A stretch of DNA of 64,000 bases from an uncultured Clostridium sp. (GCA_948466265.1 CAOJZU010000002.1:84906-148905); one strand, 5' to 3'; shown: positions 17,185 through 27,167, numbered from the stretch's first letter. The notes: generated by a model not told the origin, from the letters alone. Translations and numbers: made by a program.

Positions 17185-18277
17185 ATGGATATACAAAATT
17201 TAGTTAGAGATAGAATCATTCGGCAACATAAAAATAGGAACGAAAAATGCAAAAGGAATACCACAAAAGTTATCATATTTTCATGTAGAAGAAGATAAAG
17301 CAACGAAAGCGGAGATAGTGGATATTTTTAAACAATTATATCCAGGAGAACCAAAAAGTTTAAAAATAAGGTTTACATCTGAGAATCCATTTAGTTTTAG
17401 ATTCAAAAGATATGTTAATGGAAAAGCAGTGTGTATAGGAAATGGCACAAAGGCAATAACAGCAGGAAAAGACAGCAAAAATAATAATACGCAAATAGAA
17501 GTAGACTGTAGCGAAGAATGTGAACATAGACTAAGTGGAAAATGCAAACTAAAAGGTAGTTTAAAATTTGAATTAGAAGGAATAAATGCAGGAGGTGTGT
17601 GGAATTTAAGTACAACAGGTGGTAGCTCATTATCTAATATAGCATCAGAAATTGTAAAATATAAAAAAGCAGGAATGAGCATTGTAGGAGTTCCTTTTGA
17701 ACTTACACTTACAGAACAACAAAGCCTTGCTTATGGAACTTATTATAGTATTGATTTACATAGAACTGATATAAAACCAGAATTAGTAGGTAATATAAAA
17801 CCACAACTACCAGCAGGAAATAGCAATATAGAAAATAATAAAGAAAATCCTAAAGCTACAGAAAAGAAAAGTGAAAAAAAGGAAACAGAAAAAGCAAAAA
17901 TTGATAGTAAAAAAGAAGTAAAGCAAGAAACAGATAAAAATAAAGAAAAAGCTAATGAAAAGCAGGAAGTAGATAAAGCAGAATTAGACTTATCTAAGCA
18001 GTTTGCTGTTAAAGGGTTTATGCCTACATTAATCAATGGCAAGAAGTTTGATAAAGTTATTTTGCAAGATACAAATTGCCAAGATGTCGAATACATATTA
18101 CATCCAAAAGCTAATCAAGAAATAATAAAATGTGGGGCAGGAACACTTATTGAAATCAAGGAAACAAGAAGGGAAATGGATAAAAATATACTTTGTAAAT
18201 ATGAAATTTTACAAGTTGTTGCTCCAGATGGAAGTATGACAGATTATAATACTGAGGAATTAAAAGAAGCAGTCTAA
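17185..18277 (+). CDS. recombination directionality factor-like / metal-binding protein, one CGG site
   Basis: Merged across a CGG site at 17221-17223: after NLVRDRII the frame continues with GNIKIGTKNA. About 363 residues. The region with VDCSEECEHRLSGKCKLKG holds a Cys cluster (ECEH, KC) and is followed by SLKFELEGINAGGVW, IVGVPFELTLTEQ, a pattern of the phage/ICE 'hydrolase or metal-binding protein', related to recombination directionality factors. A 70-residue Lys/Glu linker separates it from a C-terminal domain of about 90 residues. ATG 17185 has GGAGG at 9 bases. Confidence 0.8.
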
Positions 18278-18324
18278 TTAAGGCTTAAACTGCTTTTATT
18301 ATAGTAAAAGAAAGGAATTTTGAT

Positions 18325-18492
18325 ATGTTTAAAATAATAAAAAAATCCCTAATCATCATGTTACTTATAATTATTAATACTATATCTTATGTTATTAAAA
18401 TTATACACGACTTTTATGAAAAAAACAAGATAAAAATAAAAAAATATGTGGATAGTTTTTATTGTGTATTGCAAGAAGAACTAAACAAATAG
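18325..18492 (+). CDS. small single-pass membrane protein
   Basis: 55 residues beginning MFKIIKKSLIIMLLIII, one transmembrane helix at the N-terminus and a short basic/acidic tail ending CVLQEELNK. GAAAGGAAT precedes the ATG, and the gene fits tightly between its neighbours (10 bases to the next start). Not recognised. Confidence 0.5.
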   Translation: MFKIIKKSLIIMLLIIINTISYVIKIIHDFYEKNKIKIKKYVDSFYCVLQEELNK

Positions 18493-18502
18493 AGGATAAC
18501 AT

Positions 18503-19075
18503 ATGAGAAATAGATACAATTACAATGAATTAGTTAGAGTAAATGGTGAGGGAAAACAGTTCGGAAAAGTAGAAAACGCACTAGGATTCATTATAGAAAA
18601 AGATCAGTTTTTCGATGATTATTATATAGAGCTTATTTTTGGAAAAAAAGATTGGTTTCATGAATCATCAATAGAAAGAATATTAGGTGAAAAGAGAAAT
18701 AAATCAGAAAAATATCAAGTAATGTTTTGTACAACAAATGAAGGGTATGAACTAATAAAAGCAAGAATAAAGGAAAGAGAACCGATAAGCAATAATAAAT
18801 TTAAAAATATAGATATTCGTAGAAAATTTGATAAAGATTCAAAAACATATATAATCTTAGGTTGGAGATCTACGTTTTGGCCGACAAGTAATATGAGTGT
18901 AAAAATATTAGAAAAAACAATGCAAGACTTTAAAACTTTGAACATACCATTTCAATATATCTTAATGAATCAAAACATATTAACAGATATTAAAATTGAG
19001 CAGTTTTGTGAAATAGATATGAATGTAGATGTGTTTCTAATAGAGAGAAAAATAAAAGTAAAAAGTTTAAAATAA
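18503..19075 (+). CDS. hypothetical element protein
   Basis: 190 residues, soluble. The first 55 residues look like a small beta barrel (NELVRVNGEGKQFGKVENAL, then WFHESSIERILGE), as in short SH3-like modules. The remainder has mixed alpha/beta with a YQVMFCTTNEGYELIKARIK segment. Ribosome binding site AGAGGA. No family identified. It lies directly before the ERF gene, so a DNA metabolism role is possible. Confidence 0.65.
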   Translation: MRNRYNYNELVRVNGEGKQFGKVENALGFIIEKDQFFDDYYIELIFGKKDWFHESSIERILGEKRNKSEKYQVMFCTTNEGYELIKARIKEREPISNNKFKNIDIRRKFDKDSKTYIILGWRSTFWPTSNMSVKILEKTMQDFKTLNIPFQYILMNQNILTDIKIEQFCEIDMNVDVFLIERKIKVKSLK

Positions 19076-19107
19076 GCTACTTAGCACAAGTAGAGAAAGG
19101 ATAAAAT

Positions 19108-19662
19108 ATGATAGCACAAAAAATACTAAAAGTAATGGAAAGCATAGGGCCAATAATAAAAGATAAAACAAACGTGGAAAAAGGTTTTGATTATGCTTCG
19201 ATTGCAAGCATTATAATGAAAGCGAGAGAAGCTATGATTAATGAAAAGGTAATTATGATTCCATTAGACTTAAAACAAGTTACAGCTAGAGGAAATGATG
19301 TAATAATTAATATGACATATAGGTTTTATGATGCTGAGCCAAATGAAAAAGGAATTTGTGATTATTTAGATGTTAACGTACCAGGAGAGGGTGCCGATAA
19401 AGAAGGATGGGCAGTATATAAAGCACTCTCAGGGGCATACAAATATGCAATAACCCAGACATTTGCAATACCTACACTTGACGATGCAGAAAAAAGCAAA
19501 TTTATAGCTGAAAGTCAAGAAGAACAGATAAATGTCAATGATAATGCTACAGCTGCTACAATAGCCACAAATACACTAGATGAAAATAGCATAGAAGAAA
19601 AGCTTGGAGAAACATCAATAGATGACTTCGATAAAATATTTGACCTTGAAAAAGCAGGGTAG
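19108..19662 (+). CDS. ERF-family single-strand annealing protein
   Basis: 184 residues. Residues 1-130 fit the ERF superfamily: GPIIKDKTNVEKGFDYASIA, then IINMTYRFYDAE, GAYKYAITQTFAIPT and the closing DDAEK. ERF proteins anneal complementary single strands during phage and plasmid recombination. It precedes an SbcC-like ATPase, an S6-like protein and SSB, a coherent single-strand DNA module. AGAAAGGATAA is the ribosome binding site. Confidence 0.88.
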   Translation: MIAQKILKVMESIGPIIKDKTNVEKGFDYASIASIIMKAREAMINEKVIMIPLDLKQVTARGNDVIINMTYRFYDAEPNEKGICDYLDVNVPGEGADKEGWAVYKALSGAYKYAITQTFAIPTLDDAEKSKFIAESQEEQINVNDNATAATIATNTLDENSIEEKLGETSIDDFDKIFDLEKAG

Positions 19663-19675
19663 AAAGGATATTTAT

Positions 19676-21344
19676 ATGTATATAAAAAGTATTAATAATG
19701 TAGAGCGGATATAAAGATTTACCAGATGGATTTAGTGTAGAGTTTGACGAAGATATGACATATATAATAGGTGCAAATTTCCAAAGAAAAAGTACAGTTG
19801 GAAGTCTTTTTAATTGGTGTCTAACAGGTACAAGTCTATATGGCAATGAAAGAGAAGATGTTGCAAATGACAAGAAAAAAACAGCTAATGTTATTGTAGA
19901 CATTACCTTTGTAGATAATTATGGAATAGAGCATAGACTTGTTAGAAACAAAGGAAAACAAATGAATTTATTACTTGATGGAAAAGAAATTAAACAGGAT
20001 ATATTGTCAAATTTTTATCACGACAAAGATATTTTTTTAGTTTCGCATAATCCATATTATTTCCCATCATTAGAACCTAAAATACAAAAAGAACTTGTAA
20101 GAAAAATAATACCTGCAATTTCAAAAGAAGATAGCTTTGAACTTTTGACAGAAGATGAACAAAAGATAATAGGAAAACCTATAGAATTGTTAGGCAGTTA
20201 TATTGATAAAAGAAATGAAGCGATAAACGAATTACAAAAGGAATACGATGAAAGTGTAGGAAGAATGCAAGCATATAGAAATATCGCGCTAGGTAATATA
20301 CAAGAAAGAATGTACTTTGATAAAGCAGATGAGCTAGAGGAATTGCAAAAACAATATGAAACTATAGTAACAAGTTTAGGAGATTCTAACTTTGAAGATC
20401 TAAAACATAGTATTGATAGAATTGACAAAAAAATCGCTGATATAGTAGAAGATAAGTTAAAAGATATAAGACAAACTTACGATAAAGAAAGCGAGAAACT
20501 AAAAAATGTAGAACTAGAAAATGCCATTTGTCCTACTTGCAGACAAGAACTAAAGGATGACGAAAGAAAAGAACATCTAAGAAAAACATATACTAATACA
20601 CTTAACAGCTTACAAGAAAATTCAAACAAATTAAAGGAAGAATTTATAACTTTGCAAAATGAAAAGAAGAACAAACAAGAACTTCTAAATAAACTAAAAG
20701 CAATGGATATACAGAGATTACAAGAAGAAAAGGAAATTACAAAATCTAAAATAGAAGTATTAGAGCAAGAGAAAAATAGTATTATGTTATACAATAAAGA
20801 AGTAGAAATGCAAGAAAAACAGATAAGAGAGGCAAAGTATAACATAGAGATACAAGAAAAAGCGATGCAAGAGATACTAAATGACCTTGAACTTGAGAAA
20901 AAGCAAAAGATGATAGCAAATAAGTTAAAAAGACTTGTCATTGAAGAACAAAAGGCGAAGATAAATAAGTATTTAGATAAGGTAGATTTGCAGTTTTGCA
21001 GAGAAAATAAGACAAACGATAAAATTACAGAGTGCTGTGATATTTATTATGAAGGCAGAGAATACAAAAAATTATCTAAGTCACAACAAGCAAGAGCCTG
21101 TTTAGAAATATCTAACTTATTTAATAATTTATCTGGAATAAAAGCACCTATCTTTTTAGACGATTCAGAGAGCATAACAGATATACAAGAATTAGCGAAA
21201 ACTCAAATGGTAGTATCTTTAGTTATAAAGTATAATCCACTTGAAATTTTATATGACTATACTGATGTGCTAGATAGAAAGAAGAAATCACTTGAAAGAG
21301 AAATTGCAGAAAAAAGCAATTTTGTAATAGCACAAGCAGCGTAA
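19676..21344 (+). CDS. SbcC/Rad50-like ATPase with zinc hook, one CGG site
   Basis: Merged across a CGG site at 19706-19708 only ten codons after the start: SINNVE-GYKDLPDGFSV. About 555 residues. Walker A is unusual (IIGANFQRKSTVGS), followed by a long coiled coil (residues 165-430) interrupted by a zinc-hook motif CPTCRQEL, then LSKSQQARACLEIS (signature-like) and APIFLDDSESI (Walker B). This is the layout of Rad50/SbcC-type DNA-end-processing ATPases of phages and elements. Located behind the ERF annealing gene. Confidence 0.88.
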
Positions 21345-21349
21345 ATTTT

Positions 21350-21379
21350 AGTTATCAAAACTGATAGCTTTATTTTTTA
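21350..21379 (+). terminator. intrinsic terminator-like hairpin
   Basis: AGTTATCA (21350-21357) pairs with TGATAGCT (21362-21369) including one wobble, followed by TTATTTTTT. Confidence 0.55.
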
Positions 21380-21395
21380 TAGGAGGAAATAATAA

Positions 21396-21683
21396 ATGAA
21401 AGATTATGAAACTGTAATACTAATGAAACCTAACTTAAGCAAAAGTAAAATGGAAAATATTATAACAAGAGTAGAAAACAAAATAAGGAAATTTGGAAAT
21501 ATAACTAGAAAGCAAGACTTAGGAGAGAAAAAACTTGCTTATAAAATAAAAGAAAATGACAAAGGATACTATATAGTATATCAATTTAAGGCAAAATCAA
21601 GAGCAAGGAAGAGTCTTGAGAGCTTTTATAAGACTATAGACGAAATCATAAGATACATAATTATTGACAAGGAGGAAGAATAA
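21396..21683 (+). CDS. ribosomal protein S6-like protein of the mobile element
   Basis: 95 residues with the S6 fold pattern: DYETVILMKPNLS, then GNITRKQDLGEKKLAYKIKE (S6 has G.LAY.I), GYYIVYQFKAKS and a C-terminal DEIIRYIIIDKEEE (S6 has RF..V). It sits directly before an SSB gene, the same order as the chromosomal rpsF-ssb pair at 62196-63017, so the pair was probably captured from a host operon. It has no CGG site although the chromosomal copy has one. AGGAGG precedes it. Ribosomal use is unlikely; single-strand nucleic acid binding is possible. Confidence 0.85.
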   Translation: MKDYETVILMKPNLSKSKMENIITRVENKIRKFGNITRKQDLGEKKLAYKIKENDKGYYIVYQFKAKSRARKSLESFYKTIDEIIRYIIIDKEEE

Positions 21684-22103
21684 ATGAATAATGTATGTTT
21701 AATAGGAAGACTTACAAAAGATGTAGAAGTAAGATATACTCAGGCTAATAATACACTCGTTGCTAATTTTACTTTAGCTGTAAATAGAAGTTTTGTAAAA
21801 GAAACAGATGAAGTAAAAGCTGATTTTATTCCAATAATAGCGTGGAAAGCTACAGGAGAATTTTGCTCTAAATATTTCAAAAAAGGCCAGCAAGTTGGCG
21901 TTGTTGGTAGAATACAAACTAGAAATTGGGAAGACGAACAAGGGCAAAAACATTATGCAACAGAAGTAATAGCAGAAAGGGTATATTTTGCTGACAGTAA
22001 AAAAGATGACTTTGCAAGTACATATGGAGATGTATTTGGAAGTAGCAGCACAAACAACACAGGCTCTGAATTTGAACTTGCAAGTGATGAATTACCTTTT
22101 TGA
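21684..22103 (+). CDS. ssb: single-stranded DNA-binding protein of the mobile element
   Basis: 139 residues, a full-length SSB: OB domain (CLIGRLTKDVEVRYTQANNT, WKATGEFCSKYFKKGQQVGV, GRIQTRNWEDEQGQKHYATE) and the acidic tip SDELPF that recruits partner enzymes. Very similar to the chromosomal SSB at 62586. Directly adjacent to the S6-like gene (no gap). It should protect single-stranded DNA during element replication and transfer. A strong terminator follows at 22125. Confidence 0.95.
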   Translation: MNNVCLIGRLTKDVEVRYTQANNTLVANFTLAVNRSFVKETDEVKADFIPIIAWKATGEFCSKYFKKGQQVGVVGRIQTRNWEDEQGQKHYATEVIAERVYFADSKKDDFASTYGDVFGSSSTNNTGSEFELASDELPF

Positions 22104-22124
22104 GTAAAAAATTGATAAAAGTGT

Positions 22125-22154
22125 AAAAGTGGATTGAAATATATCCACTTTTTA
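22125..22154 (+). terminator. intrinsic terminator after ssb
   Basis: AAAAGTGGAT (22125-22134) and ATCCACTTTT (22143-22152) form a perfect 10-bp stem. Confidence 0.7.
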
Positions 22155-22214
22155 TATAAAAAATAAATCTAGTCAAAATAATGTGAAATGAAAGTATTAA
22201 ATGGAGGAATTAAG

Positions 22215-22469
22215 ATGTACGAAGTTTTTTGTGGTAGTGCAAAAGCAATGCTGAAGATAATGGAAATAGGAGCTAAAGGTTTGAATCCTAAAACCAGGAA
22301 ATTTCAAATTATAGATAAAAAAGCGAGATATAAGGTTAGGATTGACCAAATTATAGAAGCTGATGAGTTGCATCAGAAAAAATATGGAGAAAAGCATATT
22401 AAGCTTGCTACTCTTTTATCTGATAAGGATTTAAGGAAAATAGCAGAAGAAAAAGGACTTATATTATAA
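22215..22469 (+). CDS. small hypothetical element protein
   Basis: 84 residues, basic, soluble. MYEVFCGSAKAMLKIMEIG at the start and a Lys-rich body (KARYKVRIDQIIEADELHQKK). GGAGG lies 7 bases before ATG 22215. Not recognised. It stands between SSB and RadC in the replication block. Confidence 0.65.
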   Translation: MYEVFCGSAKAMLKIMEIGAKGLNPKTRKFQIIDKKARYKVRIDQIIEADELHQKKYGEKHIKLATLLSDKDLRKIAEEKGLIL

Positions 22470-22500
22470 AAACCAAAAAGAAAGTAGAGGAAAATAATAC

Positions 22501-22935
22501 GTGGAAATTAGTAGACAAAAATTAGTTTTAGTTAGAGAACAAGATTTTGAGTATAATCAAAAGATTAGCAGCTCAGAAGATGTAATTAAATTTATACGAG
22601 ATGTATTAGAAATTCAGAATGAATCACAAGAAGTATTTTATTTGCTAACATTAGATACGAGGAATAGAATCATATCATTTATGGAACTTGGTAGAGGTTC
22701 AATAGATATGTGTAGTATATTTATAAGCGATATATTTAAAGCTGTGCTACTAAGCAATAGTAAAAAATTTATTGTTCTTCATAATCATCCGTCAGGAGAT
22801 TCTACACCTAGCAAGGATGATATAGAAACAACAAAATCAATAATAAAGGGGGCAGAGCTACTGAAAATACAATTGTTAGACCATATTGTGATTGGTTTTA
22901 ATGAAAGTCAGTCTTGTATGCCTAAAGTTGCATAA
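22501..22935 (+). CDS. RadC-like JAB-domain protein
   Basis: 144 residues, GTG start after AGAGGAAA. The JAB1/MPN+ metal site is complete: an Asn-Glu region at the N-terminus, FIVLHNHPSGDSTPSKDD (the HxHPSGD signature) and LLDHIVIGF. Short RadC proteins of this type are common on plasmids and phages; the metal site suggests a peptidase or nuclease-like hydrolase, but the function is not established. Confidence 0.9.
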   Translation: MEISRQKLVLVREQDFEYNQKISSSEDVIKFIRDVLEIQNESQEVFYLLTLDTRNRIISFMELGRGSIDMCSIFISDIFKAVLLSNSKKFIVLHNHPSGDSTPSKDDIETTKSIIKGAELLKIQLLDHIVIGFNESQSCMPKVA

Positions 22936-23124
22936 ATGACATTATTAAAATTTTAGGAGGTAAAAATTGGAGATACATAGAAAGGAAGTGAATACATAAC
23001 TATCCCTCAAAGGGTTGTAATAAGGGTTGGTAATTATTATATAAAATAAGTCATAGCAGCGTGAAATATAAGTAGCATAGGAGGACAGACTTGTTACCAT
23101 AAACGGATGGGTTTATGCTTAGTT

Positions 23125-23836
23125 ATGAAATATATAGCAAGCATAAGCTTCGGAAAGGATAGTCTAGCAATGTTATTACTACTCATGCAAAAGAAGTATC
23201 CTTTAGATGAAGTAATATTCTACGATACAGGAATGGAATTTCAAGCTATCTATGATACAAGAGATAAAGTACATAAATTATTAGAAGAAAATCAAATTAA
23301 ATATACAGAATTAACTCCAAAGATTCCATTTCTTATTAAGATGCTAGAAAAGCAGGTAAATAAACAAAATGGAGAAAAACAATATGGGTATGGACTTTGT
23401 GGTGGAGCTTGTAGATGGCGGTACAGCAGAGAAAAATCAAGCAATAACCAAATACTTAAAATCGAATTATGGAAATGAATATAAAGAATATGTTGGAATT
23501 GCAGCTGATGAAATAAAGAGAATAAATAAGATGCAATTACCCAAAAAAATATTACCTTTAGTAAAATGGCAGATGAAAGAAAAGGATTGCTTGCAGTATT
23601 GTTATAAATTTGGATATGAGTGGCAAGAAAATGGAGTTAGACTATATGATGTATTAGACCGTGTAAGCTGTTGGTGTTGTTGCAACAAGAATAAAAAAGA
23701 ATTAAATAATATGTTTTACTATTTGCCAAATTATTATTTGAAAATCATATCACTATTAAAAGAAATTAAGAAAAATAACAATAAAGACAGTATAGTGGTA
23801 AAAAAAGCTGAAGAATTTTATATGAAAATGCTTTGA
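23125..23836 (+). CDS. PP-loop (PAPS reductase/FAD synthetase family) protein, one CGG site
   Basis: Merged across a CGG site at 23419-23421: LCGGACRW-GTAEKNQAI. About 236 residues. The nucleotide-binding PP-loop SISFGKDSLAM is at the N-terminus, followed by YDTGMEFQAIYDTRDK, GYGLCGGACRWGT and a Cys-rich patch SCWCCCNKNKK, probably an Fe-S or zinc site. Such proteins on phages and elements are related to DndC and TtcA-like sulfur-transfer ATPases; the substrate is unknown. ATG 23125 matches the family start; ATG 23107 is also in frame. The preceding gap 22936-23124 has nothing else recognisable. Confidence 0.82.
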
Positions 23837-23878
23837 TATTACAAAGATAATTAAACATTTAGTAAAAAAGGAGAGAAT

Positions 23879-24328
23879 ATGAAAGTATTAAATAAAAATG
23901 AAAAAATAAGTGTGTACGGTAATTTAAGAATCAAAAGTATTAGTAAAAAGCAGGAAAAAAATATAGGTATTTCTATTAAGAATAAAGAAGTAAGTAAAAT
24001 AGGTGATTACTTATATGATTTTTTGGAAAAACAATATAAGCAATTTAATTATAATTGGGATGATATTAGTAAGAAAATTAAGACCAATAAAATAATAATA
24101 GATAATAAAGTTATAAAACCTATTTTTTCTATAAATATATATGGTTATGTTGAAGACAGGTGTGGGATTCCAAGTGAAAATGGAAAAAGATATAATTTTA
24201 GTATTACAGAAATAGCGATGGAAGATTTCTTTGAAAGATTAGAGAAATTATATGATAACTATATTTACGAATTTGATACAGTAAAAAATGGATTAAAATT
24301 TGTAATCGAAAAAATAGAGATAAAATAG
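23879..24328 (+). CDS. hypothetical element protein
   Basis: 149 residues, soluble, alpha/beta. Contains SINIYGYVEDRCGIP, similar in shape to a strand in DUF4313-like proteins, and a helical C-terminus FERLEKLYDNYIYEFD. AAGGAGAG precedes the start. No family or motif that gives a function. Confidence 0.65.
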   Translation: MKVLNKNEKISVYGNLRIKSISKKQEKNIGISIKNKEVSKIGDYLYDFLEKQYKQFNYNWDDISKKIKTNKIIIDNKVIKPIFSINIYGYVEDRCGIPSENGKRYNFSITEIAMEDFFERLEKLYDNYIYEFDTVKNGLKFVIEKIEIK

Positions 24329-24343
24329 AAAGGAAAAGAAAAT

Positions 24344-24995
24344 ATGAGTGATAAATACAATATATTTATAGAATTACTGAATTTTAATAAAAAGAAATAC
24401 ACAGCTGAAGAAGTTTTTAAGGATTTTGTATCGTTATTTGCAATAAGTTTGAGTAATAAAGTGTTTTTTAATCAGAAAAATAGCGATATGTATCAAAAAA
24501 TATATGGAAACTATGACAAAGGGGAACATTACATTTTCTATACATTATCGTCAGAGCTAACCAAATTATTTTGCAACGAAAAGGATCCAAGCGATATATT
24601 ACGGAGAAATTTATCAAAAAATTACAAATAAAAGTTATTTGAGCTTAGTAAAAAATGAGACACTACAAAATAAAGTAGATAGAAAGTTGCAAAGTGTTAT
24701 TAAAATTAATAATAAATTAAGAAATGGAGAAATATGTGATGTAAACTGTGGAAGTGGAACAAAAATACTTGCTTATGCAAGCACACTTAGAATCTTCAAG
24801 TTAGACTATAAAATAGATTTAGAAGTAACAGCTATTGATACAGATATTATTAATGTTTTTATGACATATATACAGCTATATTTCTTTGAAATTTCGGCAG
24901 TAGTAATATTAAAAGATAAAAATGAAGATAAAGAATTAATGAGGCTATATACAGATTCTTATGAAAACGATACATATAAGTCGATAGCTGCATAA
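24344..24995 (+). CDS. degenerate N6-type DNA methyltransferase-like protein, one CGG site
   Basis: Merged across a CGG site at 24602-24604: EKDPSDIL-GEIYQKITNKS. About 216 residues. The N-terminal half resembles the lead region of type I/N6 methyltransferases, where D.LGE.Y is common; the recovered Gly is that residue. After it comes a motif-I-like GEICDVNCGSGTKILAYA and an acidic motif AIDTDII. The catalytic NPPY motif IV is missing, so it may bind S-adenosylmethionine or DNA without methylating, or work with a partner. AGGAAAAG ribosome binding site. Confidence 0.75.
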
Positions 24996-25003
24996 TATAA
25001 GAA

Positions 25004-25042
25004 ATGTAAAAGGGGAAAGACAAGTCTTTCTCTTTTTACATA
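25004..25042 (+). terminator. intrinsic terminator
   Basis: ATGTAAAAGG.GAAAGAC (from 25004) pairs with GTCTTTCTCTTTTTACAT (ending 25041), a long stem with a T-rich side. Confidence 0.65.
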
Positions 25043-25068
25043 TAAAAATTAAAAACGGAGGTATGGAA

Positions 25069-25590
25069 ATGAATTTGATAAACGAAGTTCAAAAATTAGA
25101 ATGCAGGATAAACTCAAAATTAGAAGATAATCATATTGAAATAAGGATTATAGAAAGCAAAGATGAGTATAAAGGAAAAATTATTATTCTAAAAGATAAA
25201 AAGGTAATTAGAGTATTTGCAATAAATATGATTTCTAGCTCGCAGATAGATATATACGAAAAAGATAAAATCTTAGAGCAAGGTTTATTTATAGACAATC
25301 TAGGAGCTTGGATTTTTAATTTATATAACAATGTAGAATATCTATATGTTTTCTATGGTGGAGAACTGAATCGAAAAGTATTTACTAAAGAAGGCATAAG
25401 CAAAATATCTATAGTTATAACACCAAATATGAGTGATGAAAGAAATAAAGGACTTACAGTACATAGAAAAGAATTAGATGAACAACCAAAAGTAGAAGGA
25501 TATTTAGGACCAATGTTTGAAGAAATTGATTATGGAAAAATTTACTTAAGGTATGAAACACAAGAAATATACAATATGTTATCTGCATAA
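25069..25590 (+). CDS. hypothetical element protein
   Basis: About 173 residues, soluble, alpha/beta, starting MNLINEVQKLECRI. ATG 25069 is used because GGAGG lies 7 bases upstream while ATG 25063 would be too close. Contains YLYVFYGGELNRKVFT and a C-terminal VEGYLGPMFEEIDYGKIYLR. It sits directly in front of the primase gene. Not recognised. Confidence 0.65.
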   Translation: MNLINEVQKLECRINSKLEDNHIEIRIIESKDEYKGKIIILKDKKVIRVFAINMISSSQIDIYEKDKILEQGLFIDNLGAWIFNLYNNVEYLYVFYGGELNRKVFTKEGISKISIVITPNMSDERNKGLTVHRKELDEQPKVEGYLGPMFEEIDYGKIYLRYETQEIYNMLSA

Positions 25591-25617
25591 AAAGTAAATA
25601 AAGAGAGGAGAACAACG

Positions 25618-26700
25618 ATGCAAAAAGATATATATGACTATATAAGCATTGTTAATGTTATTAATCAATTAAACTTAAAGAAAACATATATAAAAGGAAA
25701 TTATATATATGCAATTTGCCCTTTTTGCCAGAGAGAAAACGAAAAAAATGGTTATCTAAAAATCAATACTATCAAGGATGTGTATATATGTAAAAATTGC
25801 GAAGAAAGTGGAAGTTCAATAGAGCTATATGCCAAATTGAATTTCATTTCTACAAAGGAAGCATTTAAAAGAATCTTAAGAGAAACACCAATATTAGAAG
25901 ATAGACCTTACATATATAACAATCCAATAAAGGATGAGATGTATAGAGATATTATATATAGAGAGTTTTTGAAACTACAAACCTTAAATAATACGCATTA
26001 TAATAAATTAAAAGCAATGAATCTTACCGACGAATATATTAAGGAGAATCATTTTAAAACAATTGAAAATAATCCTTATAAGAAAAAGAAAATATGCCAG
26101 AAATTACAAGAGCAGGGATTAAAACTAGATGGAATACCAGGTATGTTTCAAGATATAGATTTTAAATGGACTTATAAATCACATAACGGAATATTTATTC
26201 CTGTTGTATTTAATAACAAAATACAAGGTTTGAGAATCTTGCTAGATGATGAGTATAAGTTAGACACAGAGAATATTTGGTTTTCTAGTAATAACGAACA
26301 TAATGGAACAAAAGCGAGTAATTGGCCGATGATACTAAAAGAAGAAAATAGTAATTGGATAAATATGTATAATGCTAATGAAACTCAAAGTATTATTATT
26401 GCTACAGAAATGATACTAGCTCATAAATTATTTAATAATACACATAAAACGGTTATAGGTATTCCGAATAGTGTAGATAAAGAAGTTGTTTTAAATATTG
26501 CGAAAAGGATGAATGTAGATAAAGTATTTTTATATGTGGATAAATGTAGTCTTTTACATTCTAATATGGCTATATTTAGCAATATCATAAATACATTAGA
26601 AGAACAAAATATAAAAATCGATTTTAGAATAGCATTGTCAGAGAAAGATATAGGAAAAGAACTAAATGAATATAAGGAAGAGAAAAGGAGAATTGCTTAA
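25618..26700 (+). CDS. DNA primase-like protein (CHC2 zinc finger, toprim-like)
   Basis: 360 residues. The N-terminal 75 residues hold a primase zinc-binding domain: ICPFCQRENEKNGYLKIN and YICKNCEESGSSIELYA (CxxC twice). The remainder has toprim-like features: SNWPMILKEE, IIIATEMILAHKLF (acidic Glu), and VDKVFLYVDKCSLLHSN in place of the usual DxD. It probably makes RNA primers for element replication, or is a degenerate form. No CGG site. Confidence 0.82.
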   Translation: MQKDIYDYISIVNVINQLNLKKTYIKGNYIYAICPFCQRENEKNGYLKINTIKDVYICKNCEESGSSIELYAKLNFISTKEAFKRILRETPILEDRPYIYNNPIKDEMYRDIIYREFLKLQTLNNTHYNKLKAMNLTDEYIKENHFKTIENNPYKKKKICQKLQEQGLKLDGIPGMFQDIDFKWTYKSHNGIFIPVVFNNKIQGLRILLDDEYKLDTENIWFSSNNEHNGTKASNWPMILKEENSNWINMYNANETQSIIIATEMILAHKLFNNTHKTVIGIPNSVDKEVVLNIAKRMNVDKVFLYVDKCSLLHSNMAIFSNIINTLEEQNIKIDFRIALSEKDIGKELNEYKEEKRRIA

Positions 26701-26715
26701 AGGAGGAGCAGCTTA

Positions 26716-27114
26716 TTGAATAAAAAACAAGAGATAGAAGTATCAAATAAAATAATCAAATCACTTACAAATAAAGGATTTAAAATTAGTAAATACTATT
26801 CTAAGACTACTAAAAGTGTATATATAAAACTAGATTTTGGTGCTTGTGGAGGTATAAGAATCAGCGACCATAGGGGAAAGAAAAAATACCATTATAAATT
26901 TAACGTTATAAAAGGATATAAAGGACCAAAGCAGCTAAATGATGTAGGATATACAAGATTATTTTATAATTACTACAATACTGAAGAGCTTATAAACGAT
27001 ATTCAAAATGAAAAACAGGCTAAAATTAATAAATATGGTTTATATAATTATCATGAATTTATGAAAATAAATGCTAAAGATGATTTATATAAAAGATTTA
27101 AAAATGTAGCGTAA
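26716..27114 (+). CDS. hypothetical element protein
   Basis: 132 residues with TTG start after AGGAGGAGC. Basic, soluble; SVYIKLDFGACGGIRISDH and a basic stretch RGKKKYHYKF suggest nucleic acid contact. Similar small proteins lie beside phage-type primases. No function assigned. Confidence 0.6.
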   Translation: MNKKQEIEVSNKIIKSLTNKGFKISKYYSKTTKSVYIKLDFGACGGIRISDHRGKKKYHYKFNVIKGYKGPKQLNDVGYTRLFYNYYNTEELINDIQNEKQAKINKYGLYNYHEFMKINAKDDLYKRFKNVA

Positions 27115-27167
27115 GAGATGGAGATATGTTCTATCTCTTATTTAATTTTATATTAGGAGGAATCAGA

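Noticed and set aside
20198..20941. Minus-strand serine/phenylalanine-rich ORFs over the SbcC-like gene
   Set aside because: They are shadows of a Lys/Glu-rich coiled-coil coding sequence read backwards.
23107..23124. Upstream ATG of the PP-loop protein
   Set aside because: Adds six residues with no family match and no good ribosome binding site spacing; ATG 23125 kept.
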